Source: DASXHY01 sp035552155
GTDB lineage: Bacteria; Verrucomicrobiota; Verrucomicrobiia; Limisphaerales; DASXHY01
Direction: 5' to 3'
DNA length: 64,000 nt
Assembly (NCBI GenBank): GCA_035552155.1
Contig: DASZLX010000025.1
Span: 1-64,000, forward strand
A program made the position numbers and the translations under genes. Below, one piece after another: positions 17,804 through 24,991 of the stretch (positions are counted from its first letter, which is position 1; the number at the start of each line of letters is the position of its first letter). The notes below the pieces were generated by a model. The model saw only the letters and a list, made by a program, of their open reading frames with translations, did no database searches and was not told the DNA's origin.

Positions 17804-18313
17804 ATGACCAGGAATTCAAAGTCTCGCGCCACCCGCCAATCGGGCGCGCTCAAGGGCGGCGGGCTCACTCGAAAAAATATCCGTCCGCAGGCCGATAAGC
17901 CGGGCCTGCGATGCCTCACGAATCATTTCGAGGATGTTCAGCTCGCCAGCCTCGCTTCGTGGCGTGAGGTCAACGAAATTTTTCGGTGGGATCGGGGCGG
18001 TCCTTATATCGTCACGCAGGCAGGCTACGACCCGGACGATTTGACGATGACGCCGGATGAGTTCGTCTTTGGCCGGTCGGGCAAGTGGCTTGCGCTGGGA
18101 GTTTTTTTTCGCCTGTCCCGGGCGGAGCGCTGGCAGGGTTTTGTTTTCAGCACGGCGGGGGAGGTCCTGCGCGTGATGGGCGATTTGCCGGCCAAAGCGG
18201 TCACCTGGCTGCCTACGCCGGCCATAATGGACGCGATCGTTTCCACCGACACCGACGAAATGGTTGCCGCGTATCGATTCAGCAGACAAGCCCCGTGCCG
18301 TACCGCGGGGTAG
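17804..18313 (+). CDS. Conserved protein of unknown function, paralogue 1
   Basis: A 169-aa soluble protein with no signal peptide or recognised domain. Residues about 42-140 align with the protein at 36991-37434: both share DRGGPY followed by V-x-Q-x-GYDP-x-DL, EFV-x-GRSG-x-WL, and TA-x-EV...M-x-DLP. The extra 40 N-terminal residues are basic and of low complexity, so the true start could be downstream. It begins 4 nt after the channel gene and is the last gene of the cluster. I do not recognise the family. The two copies sit at the ends of two metabolic or stress clusters, which hints at an accessory or regulatory role. Confidence 0.65.
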   Translation: MTRNSKSRATRQSGALKGGGLTRKNIRPQADKPGLRCLTNHFEDVQLASLASWREVNEIFRWDRGGPYIVTQAGYDPDDLTMTPDEFVFGRSGKWLALGVFFRLSRAERWQGFVFSTAGEVLRVMGDLPAKAVTWLPTPAIMDAIVSTDTDEMVAAYRFSRQAPCRTAG

Positions 18314-18348
18314 AGCATTTCCGACGTTCCTTCCCGACCGTTCGTTTT

Positions 18349-19125
18349 CTAATTCATGCTCGCGCGCAGTTCAATCAGCGCCTGGTCGGATGCGTCGATA
18401 CGTATGTATCCGAAGCGGGGAAATTCCAGGTCCAGAGTAACGTAAGCCGTCAGGGCAACAATCGCGGCGAAACCAATGGCGTGGACGCGGCTTGGAACTT
18501 TCGCTCCGGCCAGGCCGTGGCCCGCCAGCAGGGCCGCCGCCAGCGCCAGTCCGGCGAGCATCGCATAGATGGTCGCGGGCGGATGCCTCCGCGCCGCGAC
18601 GATGCGCGTGTTGGCAATGTCGAAAGTCTGGTTGAGAGACGGTAACAGAAGCATCAGGGGAGGCGTGGCCGGAGCGGCGCGGCAGGCGGCCAGTGCGTTG
18701 GTCCACAGGATATCCTGGAGTTGAAGGGTGTGCTGCCATTCGGCGTTCGCCGCAACGAGGTCGGGTAATCTCCGGTACGTTTCCAGTCGCGAATCCAGGT
18801 ATTCCCGAAATAATTTTCGCATGGGCTCCTGCGCTTCCTCCGGCAGCAGCGCGACCCGCCGGTAGGCTGTGCCGATGCAGTTTGCTTCATCAACGATCAA
18901 TTGCCGCCGTGCATCGAAGCGTGCCGCCGCTCCGGAAAATGTGAAAGCGATGAGCAGGCCGAGCAGGCCGAACAGCGCGCCCTCCACCGCGCCCAGCCTC
19001 GTTCGCGCGCCATCAGGATCCGCGGCCAGGCGCCGCGCGCCGATCCGGCGGCCAACCGCCAAAAGGATCAACATGCCGAGAAACAAGGACCCTGCGAACA
19101 GCGCGGAATAGTGGGAGGGATTCAT
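18349..19125 (-). CDS. DUF4239 (bestrophin-like) membrane protein
   Basis: A 258-aa inner-membrane protein matching the DUF4239/bestrophin-like family. It has two N-terminal helices (about residues 7-25 and 48-68, including GALFGLLGLLIAFTFSGAAARFDARRQLIVDEANCIGT split across helix and loop), a soluble helical middle, and two C-terminal helices (about 185-206 and 214-232). The GLLGLLIAFTF helix followed by R..L...EAN.IGTAY is diagnostic. Function is unknown. It is convergent with the region-2 operon, and a weak copy of the shared 32-bp element lies 235 nt upstream. Confidence 0.75.
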   Translation of the reverse strand: MNPSHYSALFAGSLFLGMLILLAVGRRIGARRLAADPDGARTRLGAVEGALFGLLGLLIAFTFSGAAARFDARRQLIVDEANCIGTAYRRVALLPEEAQEPMRKLFREYLDSRLETYRRLPDLVAANAEWQHTLQLQDILWTNALAACRAAPATPPLMLLLPSLNQTFDIANTRIVAARRHPPATIYAMLAGLALAAALLAGHGLAGAKVPSRVHAIGFAAIVALTAYVTLDLEFPRFGYIRIDASDQALIELRASMN

Positions 19126-19482
19126 GTGCGTTGAGGGAGCGTATTAACCCGCCCCGTTGGTCTGGAAGCGGTGGCTTTCATTCACCATTAGTCCCGCGGA
19201 AATTTTGAAATGCCTCCTCTTCCAGGAAAGGAACCGACCAGAAGAGGAGGCGGTGACACGGGCTATTTGCCAACTCGGACGGCGTCCCATGAATTTTGCT
19301 GTCCAGCCTGGCAATGAAGTGTGTCATCCCCGCGAGAATAAAGGCGGAAACGCGCCATTACTATTCGATGAATTACGTGAGAGACGGGCGGGACTTTTTC
19401 CTACGTTGCCGTTCAGCAGAATTGCGGTGTCGTCCGGAGCGGCAGTGAAGGCCGGGTCGGAGGCGCGGCGGGAACTCCGGGA
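19126..19482. other. Intergenic region downstream of response regulator 1
   Basis: No convincing gene is seen in these 357 nt. On the minus strand it holds a degenerate copy of the shared 32-bp element (19360-19391), which would point at the DUF4239 gene. Confidence 0.5.
19360..19391 (-). promoter_or_regulatory. Shared 32-bp promoter-like element, weak copy D
   Basis: On the minus strand the core reads AATTCATCGAATAG (complement of 19361-19374), preceded by TCACG exactly as in copy B (20317-20348). About 21 of 32 positions match copy B by eye. It lies between response regulator 1 and DUF4239. Confidence 0.3.
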
Positions 19483-20181
19483 TTATCTCATAAAAGGCCG
19501 CTGGGATTTTTCGCCCGTGCCGGAGCTGCCCGGCAGAGCAACGAGCCCCTCGCTCACCGCGAATTGGATCAGTTGGGCGCACGTCCGGATGCCCAGTTCG
19601 TGCATCATCTGGTATTTATGTGCTTCGGCTGTGCGCGTCGAAATGTCCAGGACCGATCCGACTTCTTTCATGGTCTTCCCTTGCGCGATCAGGCGCAGGA
19701 CTTCTGTCTGGCGGCTCGTGAGACCTTCCGGAAGCTGTTCAACTCTTTGCAGGCACTCGTGCAAAACCCCGCTGGTGATCCGTGGGGTGACATAGCTTCG
19801 TCCGGCGAGGACTTCTTGAATGGCATTCACGAGTTCGCTGCCGGCGGAACTCTTCAACACGTAGCCGGCTAAATCACCGGCCGCTTGAAATGCTTTCAGG
19901 ACCAGCTTGGCGTCGTCGAGCACCGTCAGAAAAATCACGGCGGTGCCGTGCCCGCTGGCGCGGATGCGCTTCACGGCTTCGATGCCGCTCAAGCCGGGCA
20001 TATTGATGTCGGTGACGATGACGTCCGGTTTGTGGCGTTGCGTGAAGAGGACCAGTTCATTTCCGTCCGCGGCGCAGGCCACCACCTTGAAAGCTTTTTC
20101 CAGAAGTTGCTGCAGGCCGTCCAGAAGAATTTGATGATCGTCAGCTAATAACACCCGAATTTCTTTGCCCGTTGTTTTCAT
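19483..20181 (-). CDS. NarL/LuxR-type response regulator 1
   Basis: A 232-aa two-component regulator. The receiver domain (residues 6-125) has the acidic pair Asp15-Asp16 in LLADDHQ, the phosphorylation site Asp58 in VTDINMPG, and Lys in YVLKSSAG. The C-terminal LuxR HTH (about 150-210) contains LTSRQTEVLRLIAQG and STRTAEAHK. A ribosome site AAGGAATC precedes the start. No kinase gene adjoins it. It is a close paralogue of the regulator at 31281 (same MKTTGK start and Asp58), so it may be driven by the kinase at 28678 or by one elsewhere. The DUF3300 cluster diverges from it. Confidence 0.92.
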   Translation of the reverse strand: MKTTGKEIRVLLADDHQILLDGLQQLLEKAFKVVACAADGNELVLFTQRHKPDVIVTDINMPGLSGIEAVKRIRASGHGTAVIFLTVLDDAKLVLKAFQAAGDLAGYVLKSSAGSELVNAIQEVLAGRSYVTPRITSGVLHECLQRVEQLPEGLTSRQTEVLRLIAQGKTMKEVGSVLDISTRTAEAHKYQMMHELGIRTCAQLIQFAVSEGLVALPGSSGTGEKSQRPFMR

Positions 20182-20316
20182 TTTGATTCCTTATTTAACG
20201 TCTATCAAGATTTCCGCTTCGCCGGGTTTTGTCTATATGGAATTCTTCTGATAAGGGCTGAGTATTTTTAACCGTCCCGAACGCGAAATCTCGTGGGCCG
20301 AAACGTAAGAGAAAGC

Positions 20317-20348
20317 TCCGCATTCCTTCACGCAATTCTCCGAATAGC
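20317..20348 (+). promoter_or_regulatory. Shared 32-bp promoter-like element, copy B
   Basis: This copy contains CAATTCTCCGAATAGC and lies between the divergent response regulator 1 and the DUF3300 gene, ending 116 nt before the DUF3300 ATG. The core is identical over 16 nt to copy C (32077-32108). Confidence 0.5.
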
Positions 20349-20464
20349 GGCGGTGCGGACCGCATCTTAGGTTCGTAAACCGAGTGATAACAATGCCCGC
20401 AGCGGAGGCGCCCGACTAACAATGCCAACAACGGAGGGGCTCGGCTGTTGGCCGGAGATGAATA

Positions 20465-21856
20465 ATGAACGTGTCAAAAAAATTCGTGGTAATAGTGTTG
20501 CTTGGCGCGGTGGTTCTGGGCGCCGCGTCCGGCCGTGCTTCGGCGCAGGCAACGACGAACGCACCGTCCGCCACGAACGCGCCCGACACCGCGCCGGCTC
20601 CGCCGCCGTCCGAGCCTCCCAAGCGCAGCGCTGCCGATCTGGAAAAACTGGTGGCGCCGATAGCGCTGTATCCTGATCCGCTGATTGCCACCGTGCTCCC
20701 GGCTTCGGCTTATCCGCTCGAAATTGTCCAGGCTGCGCGCTTCGTGAAGGACACCAACAACATTTCGAAATTGGATGAGCAACCCTGGGATGAAAACGTC
20801 AAGGCGGTTGCGGAGATTCCTGCGGCGATTTCAAACCTCGACGCCAATATTTCCTGGACGATGGAACTTGGCGACGCCTTCGTGAACCAGCAAAAGGAGG
20901 TGATGGATGCAATTCAAACGATGCGCCTCAAAGCGCAAAAAGCCGGCACGCTTCAGACCTCGGCCCAACAGATCGTCACCGTCACGAACATGGTCGTGGA
21001 AAATGTAACCAGGGAAATTGTCGAGATCGTGCCGGCCCAGCCGAGTGTCATCTACGTGCCAACCTACAATCCGGTGACCGTTTATTATCCACCGTACGGT
21101 TACGTTTACAACCCGGTGGCGCCGCTCCTGACTTTTGGAGCCGGCATGGCCATGGGCGCCATTATCGCCAACAATTGTAACTGGCACGGCGGAGGCGTGT
21201 ACGTCGGCCACTATAATGGCAATGTCAACGTAAACCGGAATGTGAACATCAATAACAACCGGAGCCAAAACATAAATAATCGCCAGCAGAATCAAAACGG
21301 CCGCCAGGACAATCGCCAGCAGAATCAGGGGAATCGCCAGGATAACCGCCAGCAAAATCAGGGGAACCGGCAGGACGCCATGAATAATCGCCAGCAAGGT
21401 GGAGAGGGGGGGCAGAAATGGCAACCAGACCAGGCGCGACGCCAGCAGTCATCGGCGGCCAGCGCGCAATCGCGGGAAGCTCGGGGTTATGGCGACTCCT
21501 CGGCCCAACGGGGTAATCTTTCACAAACCGGTCGCACTCCATCCGGGGGTGGAACGACGCCCGCTGCCAATCGCTCGGCTTCGGGTGGAAGCGCCAATCG
21601 TCCGGCCGCAGGTTCGGGAGCGAATCGTCCGGCAACCCAGCCGTCGCGTCCGGCAAGCTCGTCAAGTTCGCGTCCCACCACCCAACCCTCCTCGCGAAAC
21701 TCCAGCGCTTTCAGCGGAGCAAATAGCGGGAGCGCTTCGCAGGCGCGAAGCGCCGGGAGTCGCGGCGCAGCCAGCCGCAGTACCGGCGGCGGAGGCGGAG
21801 GAGGTGGAGCGGCTCGGGGTGGTGGTGGTGGCCGGGGCGGCGGCGGACGACGCTGA
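20465..21856 (+). CDS. DUF3300 exported protein with disordered tail
   Basis: A 463-aa exported protein. A signal peptide covers about residues 1-27 (cleavage near ASAQA). A DUF3300 domain follows, about 55-235: DLEKLVAPIALYPDPLIA, ASAYPLEIVQAARF, the PAQPSVIYVPTYNPVTVYYP segment split by Pro/Tyr, and a glycine-rich GAGMAMGAI. From about residue 255 the protein is disordered: Asn-rich, then Arg/Gln/Asn repeats, then Ser/Gly/Arg/Pro, ending in glycine runs with Arg. Function is unknown; such tails suggest surface, nucleic-acid or polyanion binding. It is followed by a DUF2950 gene, a common pairing. The shared 32-bp element lies upstream. Confidence 0.85.
   Translation: MNVSKKFVVIVLLGAVVLGAASGRASAQATTNAPSATNAPDTAPAPPPSEPPKRSAADLEKLVAPIALYPDPLIATVLPASAYPLEIVQAARFVKDTNNISKLDEQPWDENVKAVAEIPAAISNLDANISWTMELGDAFVNQQKEVMDAIQTMRLKAQKAGTLQTSAQQIVTVTNMVVENVTREIVEIVPAQPSVIYVPTYNPVTVYYPPYGYVYNPVAPLLTFGAGMAMGAIIANNCNWHGGGVYVGHYNGNVNVNRNVNINNNRSQNINNRQQNQNGRQDNRQQNQGNRQDNRQQNQGNRQDAMNNRQQGGEGGQKWQPDQARRQQSSAASAQSREARGYGDSSAQRGNLSQTGRTPSGGGTTPAANRSASGGSANRPAAGSGANRPATQPSRPASSSSSRPTTQPSSRNSSAFSGANSGSASQARSAGSRGAASRSTGGGGGGGGAARGGGGGRGGGGRR
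21280..21400 (+). repeat. Short tandem repeat inside the DUF3300 gene
   Basis: Roughly four imperfect copies of a 30-nt unit encode NRQQNQG/NRQD-type peptides (CGCCAGCAGAATCA recurs). Repeat-number variation would keep frame because units are multiples of three. It is a coding repeat, not a CRISPR. Confidence 0.7.
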
Positions 21857-21894
21857 ATCATGAAATCGAAGATAGAAATGGAAGGAATCGGAAT

Positions 21895-22827
21895 ATGAAA
21901 TTTCACCATCTGTGCACGCTGGTCCTCGTCGCGGTTTGGCTGGCAATTCCGCCGGTCACCGCCGCGCCGCAAAATGGCGCCAAATTATATGCCAGTCCCG
22001 ACGAAGCCGTCGCCGCGCTGATTGCGGCCGTCAATGCCAACGATACCGCCGCTTTGCAAGTAATCTTCGGTCCGGCATTGGCGGATATCACCTCGTCTGA
22101 GCCGGCGCAGGCAGCCGAGGAGTTGAAACAGTTCGGTGCCAGGCTCAACGAGTCGCACCAGATAACGAAAGATTCTGCAACCCGCGCGGAATTGGAAGTG
22201 GGAGAAGAGCAATGGCCCTTTCCGGTCCCGCTGGTGGAAACGGATGGACGGTGGTTTTTTGACACGGCCGCCGGCAGGGAGGAGATCATCAATCGCCGTG
22301 TCGGGCGCAATGAGTTGTCCGCTTTGCAATCCGCGCGCGCGTACGTCGAGGCGCAACGCGAATACGCGAGCCGCGATCGCGATGACGACGGCGTGCTGGA
22401 ATATGCGCAGAAATTCATGAGTTCGCCCGGAACGAAGGACGGACTTTATTGGCCGGAAGATTTGGATGGAGAACAAAGTCCGATGGGTCCGCTGATCGCG
22501 GCGGCGCAAAGCCAGGGTTATCTGACGAATGCTCCGGACTCATCCGCCACACCGCGGCCGTTTCGCGGTTACTGTTTCCGGATTTTGACGCGGCAGGGAA
22601 AAAACGCGCCGGGTGGCGAGTACGACCATATCATCAACGGAAACATGATCGGCGGATTTGCATTGCTGGCGTATCCCGCCACTTACGGCGAATCCGGGAT
22701 CATGACTTTTATCGTGAACCAGCAGGGCCGGGTTTATCAGAAAAATCTCGGGCCCGATACGGAAAAGCTCGCCGCCAATATCACGACCTATGACCCGGAC
22801 AAAACCTGGACGCTTTCGCCGGATTAA
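21895..22827 (+). CDS. DUF2950 exported protein
   Basis: A 310-aa exported protein with a signal peptide (about 1-24, ending VTAAPQ) and a DUF2950 domain over the rest. Recognisable segments are FASPDEAV-like YASPDEAVAALIAA, GRWFFDTAAGREEIINRR, RNELSALQSARAYVEAQREYAS and GYCFRIL, plus the Gly-rich GEYDHIINGNMIGGFALLAYP near residues 240-262 (only part quoted in family terms). Function is unknown. It starts 38 nt after the DUF3300 gene, the usual order for this pair, and precedes a SYLF-domain gene, so the three are probably one envelope-stress unit. Confidence 0.82.
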   Translation: MKFHHLCTLVLVAVWLAIPPVTAAPQNGAKLYASPDEAVAALIAAVNANDTAALQVIFGPALADITSSEPAQAAEELKQFGARLNESHQITKDSATRAELEVGEEQWPFPVPLVETDGRWFFDTAAGREEIINRRVGRNELSALQSARAYVEAQREYASRDRDDDGVLEYAQKFMSSPGTKDGLYWPEDLDGEQSPMGPLIAAAQSQGYLTNAPDSSATPRPFRGYCFRILTRQGKNAPGGEYDHIINGNMIGGFALLAYPATYGESGIMTFIVNQQGRVYQKNLGPDTEKLAANITTYDPDKTWTLSPD

Positions 22828-22899
22828 AAATTCTCGCCGGAAAGCGATTTCATTTTAAAAACATCACCATTGCAAAGGGTTCCCAACAGCGTGCTAATT

Positions 22900-23436
22900 A
22901 TGAAAAACAAAAACCATAAATCGATTGCGGCCGCACTTCTCATCACGGCGGTCGCCCTTACTTCAACCGCCCGCGCCGAGGACGATATTCAGTCCGAGGC
23001 GCAGCAGGCCATTGCCAATTTTCAGGCGGCGGACTCGAGCCTGAAACAGTACTTCGATACCTCGGCGGGTTACGCGGTCTTTCCCAGTGTCGGCAAGGGT
23101 GGGTTTGTCGTCGGCGGCGCTCGGGGCAAAGGCGTGTTGTACGAGAAAGGCAAAGCGATCGGGCGCACGACACTGACACAAGCGAGTATTGGCGCGCAGG
23201 CGGGCGGGCAATCATTCGCGGAAGTGATCTTCTTCGAGACGCCTCACGCGCTGGAAGACTTCAAAAGCGGCCAGTTCGAGATGAGCGCGGATGTCAGCGC
23301 GGTCGCGGCCGCCGAGGGCGCCGCCAAGTCGGCCAAGTACAAGAATGGGGTGATGGTTTCTGCGCTGCCTAAAAAAGGATTGATGTTTCAGGCGTCCGTG
23401 GGCGGCCAGAAATTCAAATACGAGCCTTTGAGATAA
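22900..23436 (+). CDS. SYLF/Ysc84-domain exported protein
   Basis: A 178-aa exported protein with a signal peptide (about 1-25, STARAED) and a SYLF (Ysc84, DUF500) domain. The domain shows the expected GYAVFPSVGKGGFVVGG, then GKGVLYEKGKAIGRTTL, then GAQAGGQSFAEVIFF, with the end FEYEPL-like FKYEPLR. Eukaryotic relatives bind phosphoinositides; bacterial ones are uncharacterised envelope proteins. The ATG at 22900 was preferred to the TTG at 22870 because it starts a canonical signal peptide. It lies 72 nt after DUF2950. Confidence 0.85.
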   Translation: MKNKNHKSIAAALLITAVALTSTARAEDDIQSEAQQAIANFQAADSSLKQYFDTSAGYAVFPSVGKGGFVVGGARGKGVLYEKGKAIGRTTLTQASIGAQAGGQSFAEVIFFETPHALEDFKSGQFEMSADVSAVAAAEGAAKSAKYKNGVMVSALPKKGLMFQASVGGQKFKYEPLR

Positions 23437-23650
23437 CGCCGGCGGGAAACCAGGCATCGAAGGAGGCTCTGTCAGGGGACGGCGCGCAGATGAACCGCGT
23501 CCGTTCAGCCGGCGCGCGTTCTAAAACTACGTTAGAACTTCCGGGATTTCTTTTTGGCCTTTGCGGCCGGGGATGAAAATTCAATGGACGGTCGGGGTTG
23601 GTGCTGACTGTCCAGTGGATTCAATGGGCAGGCCGTAGGGCGATGCCCCT
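23437..23650. other. Convergent intergenic region with small hairpin
   Basis: This 214-nt gap lies between the SYLF gene and the convergent CheY-like gene. TTCTAA (23519-23524) pairs with TTAGAA (23532-23537) over a 7-nt loop, and CTTTTTGG follows about 13 nt later. It may serve as a weak terminator; nothing else is seen. Confidence 0.3.
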
Positions 23651-24133
23651 TCAAGGGATTCGCCGAATTTTGCCGAAGCTTTCCGATCCCACCTGCCTTG
23701 GGCCGCAATCGGGCATGCGATTGAGATTCAACCAGTACTTGTTTAAATGTTCCGCAATGTCGATCAAATGTTCCATGCCGCAAGGTTTGACCAAATACGA
23801 GTTCGCGCCCAGGTCATAGGCGCGGTTTATATCGCGCGGTTCGTCTGAGGAGGTAAGCATGACGATCAGCAGCCGTTTGAGGCCCGGCTGCCGGCGGATC
23901 CATTCGAGCGCTTCAAATCCGTTGATCTTGGGCATCTTGATGTCCAGCAGCAGCAATTCCGGGAGGGGATGTTCGGGCGAACAATCACGCGAGGCCAGAT
24001 ACTTTATGAGCTGCTCGCCGTCCTGGACGAAATCAAAGTGAACATTCAGGTGGGCCTTGAGGAACGCCAGCTTCAAAAGATAGATGTCATTTGAATCATC
24101 TTCGGCCACAAGAATTGTTTTTTTAGCTGACAT
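23651..24133 (-). CDS. CheY-like single-domain response regulator (Rcp1-like)
   Basis: A 160-aa stand-alone receiver. The acidic cluster is Glu11-Asp12-Asp13 in LVAEDDSND, the phosphorylation site is Asp64 in LLLDIKMPK, and the conserved Thr/Ser and Lys are in VMLTSS and YLVKPCG. The EDDxND start and VQDGEQLIKYL resemble Rcp1-type regulators that work with phytochrome-like or other hybrid kinases. There is no output domain. No kinase adjoins it; it may act in a phosphorelay with kinases elsewhere. A similar but degraded receiver fragment is at 44521-44619. Confidence 0.9.
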   Translation of the reverse strand: MSAKKTILVAEDDSNDIYLLKLAFLKAHLNVHFDFVQDGEQLIKYLASRDCSPEHPLPELLLLDIKMPKINGFEALEWIRRQPGLKRLLIVMLTSSDEPRDINRAYDLGANSYLVKPCGMEHLIDIAEHLNKYWLNLNRMPDCGPRQVGSESFGKIRRIP

Positions 24134-24167
24134 ATAATTGGCTGCTTCCGCGGAAAGGGCACGATGC

Positions 24168-24207
24168 CGGGAAGATCGGACGCCTCACCTGTCAGCCGAT
24201 CTTCCCG
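24168..24207 (-). terminator. 12-bp perfect hairpin, possible terminator
   Basis: CGGGAAGATCGG (24168-24179) is exactly complementary to CCGATCTTCCCG (24196-24207) across a 16-nt loop. It lies just downstream of the minus-strand outer-membrane barrel gene. No T tract follows, so it may be a factor-assisted terminator or mRNA 3'-end stabiliser. Confidence 0.45.
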
Positions 24208-24228
24208 ACGGCAACGGATCGTGGTGAA

Positions 24229-24750
24229 TCAGAATCGGAAGCGAAGGCCAAGGCGCCACAGCATAAAATCCCGGCTCACGTCCGGTATGGTGGCGCCGAT
24301 GTCCGTGAACACACCGGTCTTGGGATTGAGCCGATAATCGAAGCCGCCGGCGATGTGGTACGTCCATTGGGAAGTATCGTGAAACTGGCGGCCGAAGCCG
24401 GTGAAGACGTAGGGCGCCACGCTCCATTTCTCGATCGGGTAACGAAAAATCACGCTGCCGTTGATATGATTCGGCCAGTCCCACTTGTCGATGCCGGTAT
24501 CCAATCCCGCTCCGATGTAAGTGAGGAAAAAGTGGTTGATTCCGAAGCCGGTCCCCAGGCGCCCTCCGGTAAAATCCTGATGCTCCGCCACACTGTGCGA
24601 AACAAAGAAATCCAGGGTGGTTTCCCGTGCGCCAAATTTGTTTCCGGCCGGTTCCATTGCGAAACGCTCGCTGAGGCTTTGGGCTCCCAATTTCGGCGCC
24701 GGTAGTAACAGGGCCGAGACCAGAATGGTGAATATCGCTTTGCAAGTCAT
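24229..24750 (-). CDS. Small outer-membrane beta-barrel protein
   Basis: A 173-aa exported protein. The signal peptide covers about residues 1-23 (ends LGAQS). The rest alternates hydrophobic and polar residues in strand-sized blocks with frequent aromatic belts (TTLDFFVSHSV, HFFLTYIGAGL, WSVAPYVFTGFGRQF, HIAGGFDYRL) and finishes with LGLRFRF, a classic C-terminal aromatic barrel signal. It is shorter than porins and resembles eight-stranded OmpA/OmpX-like barrels. AAAGGATCG precedes the ATG. Specific function is unknown. It lies upstream of the CheY-like gene on the same strand. Confidence 0.65.
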   Translation of the reverse strand: MTCKAIFTILVSALLLPAPKLGAQSLSERFAMEPAGNKFGARETTLDFFVSHSVAEHQDFTGGRLGTGFGINHFFLTYIGAGLDTGIDKWDWPNHINGSVIFRYPIEKWSVAPYVFTGFGRQFHDTSQWTYHIAGGFDYRLNPKTGVFTDIGATIPDVSRDFMLWRLGLRFRF

Positions 24751-24991
24751 ATCGATCCTTTTGTCAGTTTTTTGGACCCCGGTGCGGCGGACGGTTTCCT
24801 GATGTGCATTGGTTGCGTTACCGGTTCGGATGCCGCTGCGTTCGGAAAGACCATAAGACAGTGCCGACGCTTATTTCCATCCGGTCTATTTCGAGGCGAG
24901 GCGTCTGAAAAATTCCTGAGCTGAAAATTTTTGACTTCGCTTTCGCGCAGACAGAGCTTTCGAACGAAAAAACTTTTCTGAATGGAGTGGA

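Noticed and set aside
18291..18310. Terminator at the end of the 13-gene cluster (CCCCG/CGGGG)
   Set aside because: The 5-bp stem overlaps the last codons of the final gene, has a 10-nt loop, and no T tract follows.
21280..21400. Regular short repeats resembling a CRISPR array
   Set aside because: The units are about 30 nt with no spacers, stay in frame and encode Gln/Asn/Arg peptides inside the DUF3300 gene; no cas genes are present.
24796..24870. Possible fifth copy of the shared 32-bp element upstream of the barrel gene (minus strand, TCTTTCCGAACGCAGCGGC-like)
   Set aside because: Only scattered matches to the core; the AATTC and AATAG blocks are absent.
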